Assembly (NCBI RefSeq): GCF_028453695.1
Contig: NC_135782.1
Location: forward strand, 9,548,001 to 9,612,000
DNA from: Augochlora pura
Lineage: Eukaryota; Arthropoda; Insecta; Hymenoptera; Halictidae
Direction: 5' to 3'
Length of the DNA stretch: 64,000 nt
The notes under the pieces were generated by a model. It worked only from the letters and a program-made list of their open reading frames with translations. It made no database searches and had not been told where the DNA came from. Of this stretch, positions 22,324-33,993 are shown piece after piece (positions within the stretch are counted from its first letter, which is position 1; each line of letters opens with the position of its first letter). The position numbers were made by a program, and so were the translations under genes.

Positions 22324-24950
22324 AGAAATAAGTAAAGGGGTAAAGAAATAATAATAATTATTATATTATATCGAAAGAGAAAGTAAAAATTTCATTCCTT
22401 GTAATTTCGTTTCTTTCTGCAAGTAGCGAGATTTATAAAATTGCACAAAGTTTGTTAGTTTTATCCAATCGTGATTAGAATGAATAATTTCAGTTTGGGG
22501 TAGTAGGGATTGCCTAGCGATTGTTTTAAAATGATGTGATTTAATAAGAATGAAAATTCTTGTCCAATGAGAAGAATGATTATTAGATTGAGATCTTTAT
22601 GCATTCGTTCCATGTAGAGATTTTTAAATTGCAGGAAGATATATAAATTAATATAGTTCATTAGCGATTTTCTTTTTCTATTACAATGAGCAATCTCTCG
22701 ATTGAAGAGGGTAAATTCGAATTTGTATAAAATGGGCAAAAACTGTCAATGTCAAATATTATTATTTACTAGACACAATACATTCAACGAAAATGATTTC
22801 GATGTCTTGTAAAGAAAATTATGCTGCATTAAGAGGTAAAATAAATATAATGCAATTTAATACATGATATAATATTTTAATATTAGATAACATACAATAT
22901 AATATCTGATATAATATTATAATGTTATTTAATGTATAATCAAATTACGAAATACTATAATATAAATAATAAAAATCGTCTTCTGAATATTGAAGTTCTC
23001 TACTCGTTGTACATTTTCTAGCCCATCCAACTGAATAATAAATTAAAAACGGCTCCCGCAACAAATGAAGACTGTCTTGCACGAAATATCGCCAATCTAG
23101 TGACACGGTAAACAATGAAAGCAGAAGGAAGTTGACGTGCTCGCATGTTAGAGGAACGGTGCCGATCACCTTGTTCCTATCTGCCTATCAGCAGCGTTTG
23201 ACGTAACATCGAACGCCTATAAACAACCGCGCATGCAACGGCTGATACTTCTGATTAGGTATAGGAGGATCCTAATATCGGGTATCGAAATGGCAGCGGA
23301 GCCACTCCGGCCGGTCCCTAATGGTACCACGTCGAACCGTCTGGTACCGAGTCGGATAAACTTCGATCGTATCTCTGGAGTTAAACGGTGTTCCCGCGGA
23401 GCCTCCTCGTTTCGTACACGGATCCGTAAGCATAGTATATCGCGCACGGCTGTAGGTTAAAGCACCCATAACGAGGCTTAGAAACGGTCCCGAACGTCTT
23501 CCGCGTTCGTTCGCTATGGAAGCTTCCTTCCCTTCGGCGAACTCTGTGCAGGCCGTCTGCTCTTTTTGAATTCCGCAGGAATTTCTGCATCCGTGCGGCC
23601 GACACTTCGTGACGGAGTACATGTCTGGTCTTTAAAACTGAACAAAGTTTTATTGAAACAATCTTGCGCAAATAATGTTCCAGATCTATTTAGGTAAATT
23701 TGTTTTTTTAGGTAAATATGTATTTTCCAGGTCTTTTAGGGAAAGGTATTTTTAGGTTTGTTAGGTAAACGTGTTTTTTTAGTTATTTCTAACCTTTGCA
23801 AGATGGTGCATAAGTTAATTTTTACTAACAGTATTTAAATAGCTTATTTCATTTTTATTTATTTTTTGCTGTTGCATTAAGGGCAACTGAAAGACTGCAA
23901 GGAAATATAGGTTAAGTCGAAAGATACGTTAAGTATACAAGAAATATTTTCAAGAATTGGTATTAAAAAATTGCTGTATTAAAATCAGTTTTCTGAGAAT
24001 TAAATAATATAGTCTATATTATCTATATTTTTGTGAATAGTTGTATAAAAGAATTTTTATTTAAAAGAGCTGTAGAGTTTTATTATACATATTTCCAAGC
24101 AAGTCCTAATGCATGTTCCCATGTTATTAAAATTAATTCGAGTTTCTGTTTATAATACTAATATATTAAGAGATCTGTAAATATTCATAACAATTAAACG
24201 ACGAATCATTTTTACAAAACTACAACAGAGTATGCTTACGATCATTCATAATTGTATTTAACAATTTTTGTACAACATGTAACATATAGCATTCCTAGAC
24301 ACGTTGTTTTTTTATAGATCTTAGTGAACTAAGAACAGATCTTTCATAGATCTAAGAACAGATATTTCATAGATCTAAGAACAGATATTTCATAGATCCA
24401 ATTAATGATTAAAAACAAGATAGTTAAACAACGATATTCATACCCTGAAGACGACTCGGTTTAAATAAAATTTGGCGAAAGATTGCATCGACGCAAACTT
24501 GACGAAGCGAGAACGGTTAATTCTGAAAGCAGTATGAATGGGTTAATTATGTATCTGTTTCTCGAATTCAGCATTTACGAGAGCTCCTCGAAAAGTAAAG
24601 CTTGTCATAACGTTTGCGAACAGCATGATCGAGTTTGGCAAAGCGAGCTGGGATAGTTTCCTTCACTTTGGACCCATTTCCACTTTTATTGTTGCCCCGT
24701 ATACACCGAATAGTTATTATAAATTATACTTTGAAAATGTTCACTGTTCTAAAAATATTTCAGAACTAATAAATTCCAATTGGCAAATCTTTTGAATTGT
24801 TAACTTTTATCTATTAAACCCTCTTAGCACATAAAATAAATTTCGATCGCTTAATTCAAATATAAAAAAGTGATTCCATTACGAAAGTTCTACGAAAACG
24901 TACAATAGGGCCGATTGTTTAAAAAAAAGGGATTCCAATAAAATATAAAT
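22324..24950. other. No gene seen; AT-rich with a CpG-rich centre
   Basis: AT-rich at 22324-23050 and 23640-24950, CpG-rich at 23050-23640. Frames on both strands at 23217-23671 overlap and carry no motif. A degenerate array of TTAGGTAAAT-like units lies at 23685-23790. It is not a telomeric TTAGG array. A degraded TTAA end (TTAAACCCTCTTAGCAC) is near 24814. Confidence 0.5.
24342..24400. repeat. 23 bp tandem repeat, about 2.6 copies
   Basis: Units begin TTTCATAGATC at 24342, 24365 and 24388, an exact 23 bp period, with the core CTAAGAACAGATA. Non-coding. Confidence 0.8.
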
Positions 24951-25576
24951 GAAATATTTTATTGAAACGGTATAAACGACGCCGAGACTAATGTCGGTAT
25001 CAATGCCGGCAGGACTATCCGCGAATTTTTCGAGTTCCATTTCACAGAGAATAAGTTATCGCTGGGAACGGCGCCATTACTCGAAAAGGGAATCAAAAGC
25101 TGCGAACGACGGGCTCTCTCCCCTGAAAGCTCATCTGCGCAGACACGAACTTCGGATGCACTTCAATCAGCATTGACAATGCGCGCGTAGCGCTGGCAGC
25201 GTGTATCTCTTTTCCAGGCGGACACGGGGCCGGGCCGGGCCGGGTCGGGCCGCGCGGAATTAGCCGCGTTTATTAAAAACGTTTGTATTTACGGCGGGGG
25301 CTGACGAGAGGTTCCGCAGGCTGCAGCCAATAGCATTGTTATGCTAAATGCTTTAATCAAGAGCCAGGCGCGGGTGTTTGCCGCCCTCTCGACCGGTATA
25401 ACTAATCGCGCTGATATTCAATACACTGCCAATGAGGGCACGGCCGCCCGCGCGCGGTATCGAAAAATCGAAATGTCGGACCGGGCCACCGGGAAAGTCA
25501 TCGTTTCGCTAACTTCGCAGCCGTTCCCAGCGCGCGATAAATATTCGAGCGCGGAGAAACGTAGCTTTGGTCTTAA
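24951..25576. other. CpG-rich block, no gene seen
   Basis: The CpG-rich block includes a GGGCC-type cryptic repeat at 25225-25253. The frames at 24991-25176 and 25341-25580 (+) are short and without motif; the second runs into element G1. Confidence 0.5.
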
Positions 25577-25906
25577 TTAACCCTTTCACTACTGTTGGCG
25601 CCTATTGGCGTCCGAAACATGTTGTCTTCCCAGTACCGTAGACGCCAATAGGCGTCCAGATCAAATTTCGCCTGTTTCGCCCGTTTATTAATAAATTTCA
25701 CTATTATATACTGTAAAAAGAAGCTTAAAATTAATGTTCACTTCAAGTAATATTGGTTTAATGTAATAGAATTCAGTATTTTCAATATTTTAATATACTT
25801 CTTCAGAAAAACGAAAAACTTCACCGTACCCAGTGGACGTCGCGATTTAATTTTTGCCGTACCATAGGCCGATGTGTGACAGAGACTGCCGTAGCCAAAG
25901 GGTTAA
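25577..25906 (+). mobile_element. TTAA element family G, copy G1
   Basis: A 330 bp segment is bounded by TTAACCCTTT (25577) and its complement ending at TTAA 25903-25906. Inside the left end, GGCGCCTATTGGCGTCC and, 40 bp on, GACGCCAATAGGCGTCC form nested palindromes that can pair with themselves or each other. Only one copy occurs here. Ends and target site are piggyBac-type; the terminal repeat is only about 10 bp, so confidence is moderate. Confidence 0.6.
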
Positions 25907-26262
25907 TACGGAATGCCCGCCCGAAAAACACTGGCCCGCTCGTTCCGAAGTTAATACGCAACGCGCATCGTGCTTTGAAACGATTCTTCGTGGTGCAAGG
26001 AAATATCTGCTCCCGCTTGAACCGCGAGAATATTTTTTAACCAGTTAGCTGTTTTTCGCGAGTATATTCGTCATGGAGAAATAGGATATTTCGCGATGTG
26101 GCCAGAGTTCTCTTCTTGTGTTAAAATTTGTCGTTTACATTTGCAGTTTTGGTGATCGAATAAGAGGTAAAATATAGTAGTCAATTTTTAGACGCTTTTT
26201 GTATTGCAAGTCTAAGACGAAATAAAATGCACAAATGAATAGCAAATTTTTGATTGTAATAA

Positions 26263-26718
26263 TTAATACGTTGAGCGCCGCGTCAATCAAATATGGGCGA
26301 CACTAATATTTGACCAATTTTGAAAATTCATTAATATTCCAATATATTTGAAGAAACTGAATTTAGTTAAAACTAAACTTAACTTTCTAGTTTCGCTTTA
26401 ACCTCTTGCACTATAATAACGAGTGAGACTCGTGACGAAGATTCCATGCAGCATCTACTAAATATGAATATTACTAATTTCTTCTAAATCGAAATTAAAT
26501 TGCATTCTTCTGTTATCAAAGTCTGGAAACTGAAATAAATAAAGGCAATAGAAGAGACAAAAATGATCTGGTCCTATTAAAGACAATATTAAGGACAAAT
26601 CAGTGCTAATCAACGCAGCGTGAAAGGAATCCTAGTAGCAAAAGGTTAAACAATTAAATTGCTTTAAGTATGTGGTTATTTCAGTGCTGAATGTGAATGT
26701 CGGCGCTGAACATGTTGA
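26263..26718 (+). mobile_element. TTAA element family D, copy D1, split by E1
   Basis: The left end is TTAATACGTTGAGCGCC (26263). The right end CGGCGCTGAACATG is followed by a mutated site, TTGA, at 26715-26718. Outside the nested E1, its two halves align with D2 and D3 (CAAATATGGGCGACACTAAT, and AATTAAATTGCTTTAAGTATG). Without E1 it would be about 205 bp. Non-autonomous. Confidence 0.8.
26398..26649 (+). mobile_element. TTAA element family E, copy E1, nested in D1
   Basis: The element is flanked by TTAA at 26398-26401 and 26646-26649. Its ends are TTAACCTCTTGCACTA and the complement of TTAACCTTTTGCTACTAG. The related copies D2 (32251) and D3 (38166) have a single TTAA here and no insert, so they act as empty sites and confirm the insertion and its four-base duplication. 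A decayed relative of the interior lies at about 44233-44440. Confidence 0.85.
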
Positions 26719-28127
26719 AATGTATAATACATTTGTATATTTTCAAATCGTTTGAGTATTTGGGACCAACACGAAATAATACAAATAAATAAAAATGAAG
26801 ATAAATGAAAGTATTGTATATAGTTGAACGAAAAATTATGTTTAATGCCGTTGGTAACTGGGACCTTTATCCCACTCCACTGTGTAAAGTAAGACCCGAC
26901 TCCGTGATTGTTTCAGTAGTTGCGCGCTTGCCAAGTTCATAGAATAGAAACTAATTCGCTGTTAACCGTAGCCCGACTAAGCTGGGTTTATTTTGACCCG
27001 AATAGTTCGCGCGACTCAAAAGCTTATCAATGACCGAGACTGCAACAAAATCTCCAATAAAATTAGCGTAATCGTTGCTTCCTTCTCACCCACTCACTAT
27101 GATATAACATTTTATCTCGCTGTAATATTCCAGTCTACTGGAAAATTCGATCTGTTCTTAAAAAGAAAGAAAACAATTAATTTTGTATGCATCCAATGTT
27201 TATTGTATTATTATAATAATTTAATATATTTATTTATTTCAGCCTTGTGGGCAAGAAACTGGACTTGGTTCACAAACATCTAAGAATACGTTTCTATATT
27301 AATCTTTCATTCTTTACATTCTGACACTGAACTTTACTTCAGACTTTACATTACAGATAAAATTTGTTTCTACCTTCCACCATTCTGCTTCTATTGCACC
27401 TGTTTAGCCTTTGGTTTGTCTTTAGTATCTCACCCTAAAATCCTAATAATGCCCTCTCCTTTATAATAATTTCATATAATCGTAACTTATTTCCTTTTTG
27501 CAGAGCGATGGCGATTTATGAATATCATTTATGAAAAATATATGTTACCAATAAAATTACATTAGCGAACGTAATTTTCCGGTAGTCCTAACGTAACTTA
27601 TAATTCTTTATTAATGCGACTTGTATTTTTTTAAAATAAATTTTTATGTAACTTTAATAATAACGAGAATTTTTGTTTCGCGTGAAATATAGCAAAGCTT
27701 CGGCGTTCCACGGCCCACAAAAATTTAATCCATTAAACCGGTAATCCTGCAGCTAATTAAAGGAAACGCGGCTGTCTATACCGGCGTTGTTCGCCGAGAC
27801 GAGTTCCGGGAACCGCGGAAATTCCGTCAACTGCTAACGCACACCGGCCCGACGAGAAAGCAAACAGGCCGATGGATACGCGCGACGGCGCAGGCCAACA
27901 CGCGCGCGCGCGCGCTACCATGCTTTCCCAAGTGCACAGTGCGCAAATATGTAATTCCGCCGCGGATTCCGCGATGAATATCGGTGCCCGTTGCCCGACA
28001 AATATACTTTTACAATCGCGCCATTATACGGGCCACTGAATACTTTAGATACGTGTCGGTCGGCGCGCCGCTCGGTGTACTTGACGGCGCGTAAAAATTT
28101 CAGGTTTGCATTAACGCTCATCGATAA
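26719..28127. other. AT-rich spacer, then CpG-rich edge of contig B
   Basis: Positions 26719-27680 are AT-rich. The 96-codon + strand frame at 26993-27283 is lysine/isoleucine-rich and unrecognised. Positions 27680-28127 are CpG-rich, with a CG run at 27901-27915. Frames running into the N gap are artefacts. Confidence 0.5.
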
Positions 28128-28227
28128 NNNNNNNNNNNNNNNNNNNNNNNNNNNNNNNNNNNNNNNNNNNNNNNNNNNNNNNNNNNNNNNNNNNNNNNNN
28201 NNNNNNNNNNNNNNNNNNNNNNNNNNN
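28128..28227. other. Assembly gap, exactly 100 N
   Basis: This is a second scaffold gap of exactly 100 N. CpG-rich DNA on the left and AT-rich DNA on the right show no continuity that would reveal the missing length. Confidence 0.98.
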
Positions 28228-29545
28228 CCCTGAAGATAACAAATCAGAATGTGATACAATTACTGAGATGTATAATTATAATACGTAAGATATATAATGA
28301 TCAGTTGAGAATTGATTCTCGAGAACAGAAAACACGTCCATCAATTGTTTCTGTAAACAATAGACTGAACAATGAATAAGGTATTCGCAATGCGGCAGGA
28401 ATAAAGCAGGACTATATTGTTTCCTCTAACAGAAGAACACGAGATGGAAGACATTAATTCATTTATTATCGTCAAATGCAGTAATTAAAAATTGTAAACG
28501 CAGTAGTTAGCCTGAAATGTGTATTGGGAGATGCGTTAAAATTGATCACACAATTTTACTGATCACTGCACAAAATTATAAGGAACATAATGTTGATTTG
28601 CAAATATTTTTCGATGTCTAGAAATGCATATAAATCGAATATTATTATAATATTCTATATGGTTCCAAACGTATATTATATAATATAAAGGTTTATAAGT
28701 GCTGGTACAAGAATGATGGCACACAACTGAACACGTTTCAAGATAGTTTGTACATTATCAAATTTTATGTGTTAACAATAAACCTATTAATCAATAAAAA
28801 CGACTGCTCTCACACGATTTATCTAAAGATTGTTGAAATCTTGATCACTCTTCCGTAGAAAATAATTCAAACACATTGTTAATCCAAGGACACATTGTTA
28901 TTAAAAATGCTGCGAAGTTCAATTTCGTGTCAAGAAAGTTGTTAAAAGTGTACCTGTTACACCACTAATACTAATAATAATATTACTACCACTACAGTAC
29001 GGAATTATTTTCAAATAATAGAAAATTAAATTACATGCTCTTTAATTGTTATTAGAACCGGTAACACGAACAAACGTTGACAAAATAATCGACGCTATAC
29101 GCTTGAACTTTTCAATTTTGCTTAAATACATTACGTTAATTTTCTAAAATATTAACAATCGTTGGCTCGATAGTGGAAGCGTTAAACGCTCAAGATTTCT
29201 TAAAAACTGCAATAAACTCGTGTCCGAGAAAATGTCGAGAAAATGTCGTAGCATTTCGTTGGAGCTTCGAACACCCGTCGAAAACCTATATAACTGCGAG
29301 TGGTGTAACACGAAGCGAAAATCGGCTACAAATTCTCGGCGCTCATTACTTTGGTAATAATCACGGTTGAAAACGCGATTCCGCGATAGTCGGCGGGCGT
29401 CAGGAAATTTCGCGACCATCGTGCCGGAAATAATGCAAAAATTGTCGAGCTGTAACGCGGCGATGGCCGGTGCTGGGCCATCGACCAGACAGGCACACGT
29501 TCGTTACAATTATCGGTAAAAACAACGAGCGGGCACGGAGACGGC

Positions 29546-29600
29546 GCGAGGCGAGGCGAGGCGAGGCGAGGCGGAGCGAGGCAGGGAGCGAGGCGGCTCG
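29546..29600. repeat. (GCGAG)5 microsatellite with degenerate tail
   Basis: There are five perfect GCGAG units at 29546-29570 followed by variants (GCGGA, GCGAG, GCAGG) to about 29600. It is a purine-rich pentamer array in a CpG-rich block. Confidence 0.85.
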
Positions 29601-30009
29601 GCGTGGCAAGTCGTTAACCGGCACGAGAAACGGAATTGAATTCGAATTGATTTCGGCGGGGAGAACAAAATTAAAAGACAAAATCGATTTGTCTTCGATT
29701 AGCGATGCTTTTCAGAGCAGAGTAACGAGCGCGAATTTCAGCTTAAATTCATTGTTGGAACTTCACCGTTCTCGCTCGTCGGACGGAAAAATTAACGATC
29801 CTCCTACCCCGTTGATACACCGTACCGTGCCGCCCGCCGCTGCCGCCGCCGCCGTAGTAATTATTTCAACGTGAAAATATTGGTTCCATCGTGGAAATCA
29901 TTCCCCGCCGTGTTAGCGTTTTCTTGACACGCCGTATCCAGGACAACTGGTACCCGCGCTCTGTCCCATTTTCACTTCGATGCAAATTAGACGACGCCGT
30001 TCATTCCCC

Positions 30010-30032
30010 GGGGGGGGGGGGGGGGGGGGGGG
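30010..30032. repeat. 23-base G homopolymer
   Basis: An uninterrupted run of 23 G, preceded by CCCC. It could form G-quadruplex structure and its length is likely polymorphic or mis-assembled. A proline-rich frame on the - strand across it is an artefact of the run. Confidence 0.9.
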
Positions 30033-30369
30033 AGGACACGGCTCACCCTCGTTAAACACAATTAACGATGAGTGATATTGTAAATTAAGGGACGCGGACA
30101 TTCCTCTCGTCGGCTACGAAGTGCAACTAATTCCCGGTAATTTGTAGTCGTTAAAACGGGGATCACGGTCGGCGATTTGTTCGCAGTTTACCAGAATCAT
30201 CGCAACAGGAACGGAATTAGGAAACTTGCACGAGTTATTACGAAGTAAATTGTGCTACCGGCACGCGTTCGTTTTACTTGGAATCGATTTAGGCGCTCGC
30301 GCGTGATTTATCGGTTATTTAATATCATCTGTTGCGTGGAAACTGGAATTGAAACGTTCCAGGGTTTAA

Positions 30370-30402
30370 CAAGTTATTTTACTCTCTTTGTAAAATAACT
30401 TG
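30370..30402. repeat. Inverted half-unit at minisatellite edge
   Basis: CAAGTTATTTTAC (30370-30382) is the exact reverse complement of GTAAAATAACTTG (30390-30402), the first half of the adjacent minisatellite unit, with a 7 bp loop. The array therefore begins with one inverted half-unit. This could be a hairpin-primed origin of the array. Confidence 0.85.
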
Positions 30403-30930
30403 AATCAATATTTTAGCGTTTGTAGAATAACTTGAATCAATATTTTAGTGCTTGTAAAATAACTTGAATCAATATTTTAGTGCTTGTAAAATAACTTGAA
30501 TCAATATTTTAGTGTTTGTAAAATAACTTGAATCAATATTTTAGTGTTTGTAAAATAACTTGAATCAATATTTCAGTGCTTGTAAAATAACTTGAATCAA
30601 TATTTTAGTGTTTGTAAAATAACTTGAATCAATATTTTAGCGTTTGTAAAATAACTTGAATCAATATTTCAGTGCTTGTAAAATAACTTGAATCAATATT
30701 TTAGTGTTTGTAAAATAACTTGAATCAATATTTTAGTGCTTGTAAAATACCTTGAATCAATATTTTAGTGTTTGTAAAATAACTTGAATCAATATTTTAG
30801 TGCTTGTAAAATAACTTGAATCAATATTTTAGTGTTTGTAAAATAACTTGAATCAATATTTTAGCGTTTGTAAAATACCTTGAATCATTATTTTAGTGTT
30901 TGTAAAATAACTTGAATCAATATTTTAGTA
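30389..30930 (+). repeat. 32 bp minisatellite, about 17 copies
   Basis: Units start TGTAAAATAACTTGAATCAA at exact 32 bp steps from 30389 to 30901. Variation is concentrated at the unit end (GTGCT, GTGTT or GCGTT, plus TTCAG in two units and ACC for AAC in two units), giving a readable variant map. Adjacent units often alternate GTGCT and GTGTT. The period is not a multiple of three and the unit holds stops, so it is non-coding. Confidence 0.97.
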
Positions 30931-32092
30931 TACATTCAGTGATTTTTCCTGTGCGATTGACTATAACATTTGCAACGATGCAGTTTCTATTATTCGTCGT
31001 TATATTTTTAATTCGTGTAAAAATGCAGTGCACTTTCCATAATATTTTTAATAATTCTGGTACTCAGACGTTACAAGTATTTGTAAGGTTTACTTATCGC
31101 TTTTGAACTACTAAAAGTAAGATGATTCACAAATGGAGTTCTAAGTCGAACAAATTAACATCGTGGAAGAACGCAGGAAGATGGATGATTAATTCTCGAA
31201 AGTCCGTGCTCATATTGCAAAACTACCCTCGTTACGACGTCCAATGGCCGAGGGAAAGACCAGGTCTGGTGTACAAACGCTATAAGTATACCGATTGCGG
31301 GAACAAAGGCATTCATAAGTAAAGATTTTAATGGAGTTCCGAGTTGAGCAAACTAATTGGAGAAAATTTGTAACGGGAAGAGATAAACGATCGGTTCGCC
31401 GAAGTTCGTCCGCGTATCGCGGAAGCTACCCTCGTTACGAGATTATGGATTTTATGTATTTGATAAGTACCTGCAATTTTAAAGAAATTAAAAAAATAAA
31501 AGAATTGAAGGGTATCGATGATCATTACTTCCGACTGAAGTAATAAAAGAGTTAGAAGTTATTCGTTTTTACGTTTAGCATGTCTTTGCATTAATTGGAA
31601 GCTACGTCAGTTAGATACATATACATTTCTCGTATTAATAATTTTAATCTTTAAACGACTTTATTGTTTTGCATTTGAACAAGTCATTTTTCTCATAAAT
31701 GTATAAAATCTAAAGATTAGTTATTATTAAAGATTCATTATCAAATGAGTCACTATTATGCGTAAAATACAATGTCAGTCAAATGACCATTTTCTTTGCT
31801 AAATAAAATTATTGTGCATTTCATTTCTTTTCAATTATTATATTTACTTTAAAAATTTAATACGCGTTGGTCGATAAATATGAAATTCTTTTACTTTGTT
31901 CGTTATTGAATATAAAAATTAAATATATCCTATTCGATAAATCGAAAGATCTATCATTCTTTTATTTCATTTATTCTCCAATATAAATATTTAATTGTTT
32001 TATTCGATAACCATAAATATTTAATAAATCCTATTAGATAAATACAACATCTTGCCACCCTTCTCTTCTGTATACTTTTCAATAAAAAATAA
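30931..32092. other. AT-rich spacer with weak 200 bp tandem similarity
   Basis: Two stretches about 200 bp apart (31131-31241 and 31331-31442) begin alike (TGGAGTTC) and both end TACCCTCGTTACGA, suggesting an old tandem duplication. The frames at 31122-31322 and 31331-31543 follow these units and do not resemble a known protein. The rest is AT-rich. Confidence 0.4.
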
Positions 32093-32309
32093 TTAACACG
32101 TTGAGCCAGTCAGTCAAATATGAGCGATACTAATTTCTGACCAATTTTGAAAATTTATTTTTATTGTTATATATTTAACAAGTTGAATTTGCCCCTAATA
32201 AAGCCACCCCCTACAATAAATGTTAACTTTCGAGTTTCGCTTTAATTAATTAAATTGCTTTAATTATGTGGGTATTTTAGTGGTTCATAATCGGCGCTTA
32301 ACTTGTTAA
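32093..32309 (+). mobile_element. TTAA element family D, copy D2
   Basis: TTAACACGTTGAGCC at 32093 and CGGCGCTTAACTTG plus TTAA at 32306-32309 bound a 217 bp element. The interior aligns with D1 and D3 (GATACTAATTTCTGACCAAT; GCCACCCCCTA). It retains the uninterrupted TTAA at 32255 that E1 has filled in D1. Non-autonomous. Confidence 0.85.
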
Positions 32310-32397
32310 TATATCTCATTCGCTAAATATAAAGTTAATGCTATCACGAAACGAAGCAAAGGCAATTGATCAGTCCACAGTAGCCGGCTGCATTGCC

Positions 32398-32645
32398 TTA
32401 ACATTTTAGGTACGGCAGGATTTTGCGCAAATAAAGTTTTTCGTAACTAAATTACGATTTTCTCATAACATATATTTTTTCCGGATATCTATATATAGTA
32501 CTAATAACATAAATTCTTTTCTTAATATATTGTATATACACACTTTCACTTTAATTGTTTGCTTTAATAAATAATAAAACAATTGAGTAAAGCACGAGTC
32601 ATTCGCGAAAGCCACTACAGTGACGCGTAGTATCTAAAAGGTTAA
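32398..32645 (-). mobile_element. TTAA element family B, copy B2
   Basis: Flanked by TTAA at 32398-32401 and 32642-32645. Reverse-complemented it begins TTAACCTTTTAGATACTACG and aligns with B1 along its length (TAGTGGCTTTCG, TTACTCAATT, TTAGTTACGAAAA). The termini have diverged more than the interior. Non-autonomous. Confidence 0.75.
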
Positions 32646-33547
32646 TCTCCTCGTCTCAGCTAGCAATGATCGCGCAGAAGGCGCATCCCTTCGGTGTCTC
32701 GAAAATTCTGGCCTCGTGGAGGTCGCGTCGGGAAGCGTGCCGCGACAATTGCTAAGCAAACCGCGTGCGCGCGTGGCCGTCGCGCCTGTCGGCGGGGTGG
32801 CCACTTTGATCCGTGAAAACCGTGGGACAGCGTGGAACGGCGCGAGACAACGCGGGACGACGACGGAAACAACGCGATCGCGCGAGTGCGGCGGCGGTGG
32901 CCCGCGCGAGCGCGTGGTAATTGTCTCTCGGTCGGTCGACAAATCCCGGACTCAATTCGAGTTCAATCTCGGTGGCCAATCAAACGCGTTTCAACAAAGG
33001 GACTCCGCCGGCGGTGGACACCTCGCCGCACACAATCAGGATGTGCATTTACGATGCATGCAGTTTGCAACAATCTCACGGAGGACGATTCACGGCCGCG
33101 TACACGGGGCTTCGATGTAAATCGAGTTTCGGTGGCGCAACAAGGCTGCCGTAAAGGGGCGAAGATGAAGGGTCACCGGGCTCGATCGAATTTCCGAGGC
33201 TGAATGCTCAAAACTACGCGTGTAACGCGCCGCACAAAGCTTCGTTATCATGGGGTACTAACTCGCCCGGCTCCGGGTTAGGCTATTGGTCAGGCTGAGG
33301 TTGTCCTGGCCTGGAACTCGTCCCCGCGGGACACCGGACCCACCAGAGATCAGACAGCGCGTCGTCTCTCGGTCGAACGGCGCGCACCGTGGAAATGGAC
33401 GCGAATTGTGTCTGGGGAACTTTTTATTATAGGTGGTAGAGAAATGATCGAATCGAGTGAAATGGATAATTAGCGATGTCTCGCTTGAAGACGCTTGATA
33501 TTTTTGATAAGAACGTGGAAGTGGTAATTTCTGTTATATTGGTGTCT
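32646..33547. other. CpG-rich block, overlapping frames, no gene called
   Basis: Frames up to 134 codons occur in at least five of the six phases between 32634 and 33203, on both strands over the same bases. That is typical of CpG-rich DNA with few stops rather than a gene. The products are arginine-rich without motifs. A first exon or promoter cannot be excluded. Confidence 0.5.
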
Positions 33548-33921
33548 TTAACCTCTTGCCGTATCAATTTCTTTATAATTATAATGCCGTTAGACTTGTT
33601 TAAGTAGGAACAACATTACGTTAAGAAAGGAAGCACATTCATGGTTAATAGCTTATTGGATCTTTACCACGAGACAGACTTATTAAAGTATAGCAAGGAG
33701 ATAATTGCATTTATGAATATAGATGTAGCGTAGTTATATTTATTTCATTCATGTATGTATAATTATATACATTAATTATCTTTTTAATTACAATGTCGTC
33801 TATTTTAGTGTTTAAGTAGAAACAATATTATGTTAAGTTAGGGAGAACATTCGTGCTCAATAGCTTATTGCTAGAAATTTCCGCCACGAGTCAAACTTGT
33901 TAAAGTATGGCAAGGGGTTAA
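33548..33921 (+). mobile_element. TTAA element family F, with tandemly duplicated body
   Basis: The left end is TTAACCTCTTGCCGTA (33548). Two right ends follow: a mutated one, TATAGCAAGGAG plus ATAA, at about 33703, and an intact one, TATGGCAAGGGG plus TTAA, at 33918-33921. The body and about 75 bp beyond it are repeated with a 211-217 bp period (33565-33779 and 33780-33993), so the element and its flank were duplicated together. Non-autonomous. Confidence 0.65.
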
Positions 33922-33993
33922 TTCCATTTTACATAGATTGTAGTTATATTTATATCAGTCATGTATGTATAACTATATTTATGTAGTTTTATT

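Larger units (their letters stand above)
28228..30368. other. AT-rich then CpG-rich block, no gene seen
   Basis: Positions 28228-29140 are AT-rich and featureless. Positions 29141-30368 are CpG-rich and contain two simple repeats (listed). The 134-codon + strand frame at 29470-29874 and its antisense partner at 29400-29681 both run through the GCGAG array. Neither has a recognisable domain. Confidence 0.5.

Noticed and set aside
23685..23790. TTAGG-like units suggesting an interstitial insect telomere array
   Set aside because: The units are TTAGGTAAAT-like and irregular, with no run of TTAGG.
27915..28259. Frames crossing the second N gap
   Set aside because: Same reason: 100 N of placeholder length.
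29913..30101. Proline-run protein frame
   Set aside because: The prolines come from the antisense of the 23-base G run.
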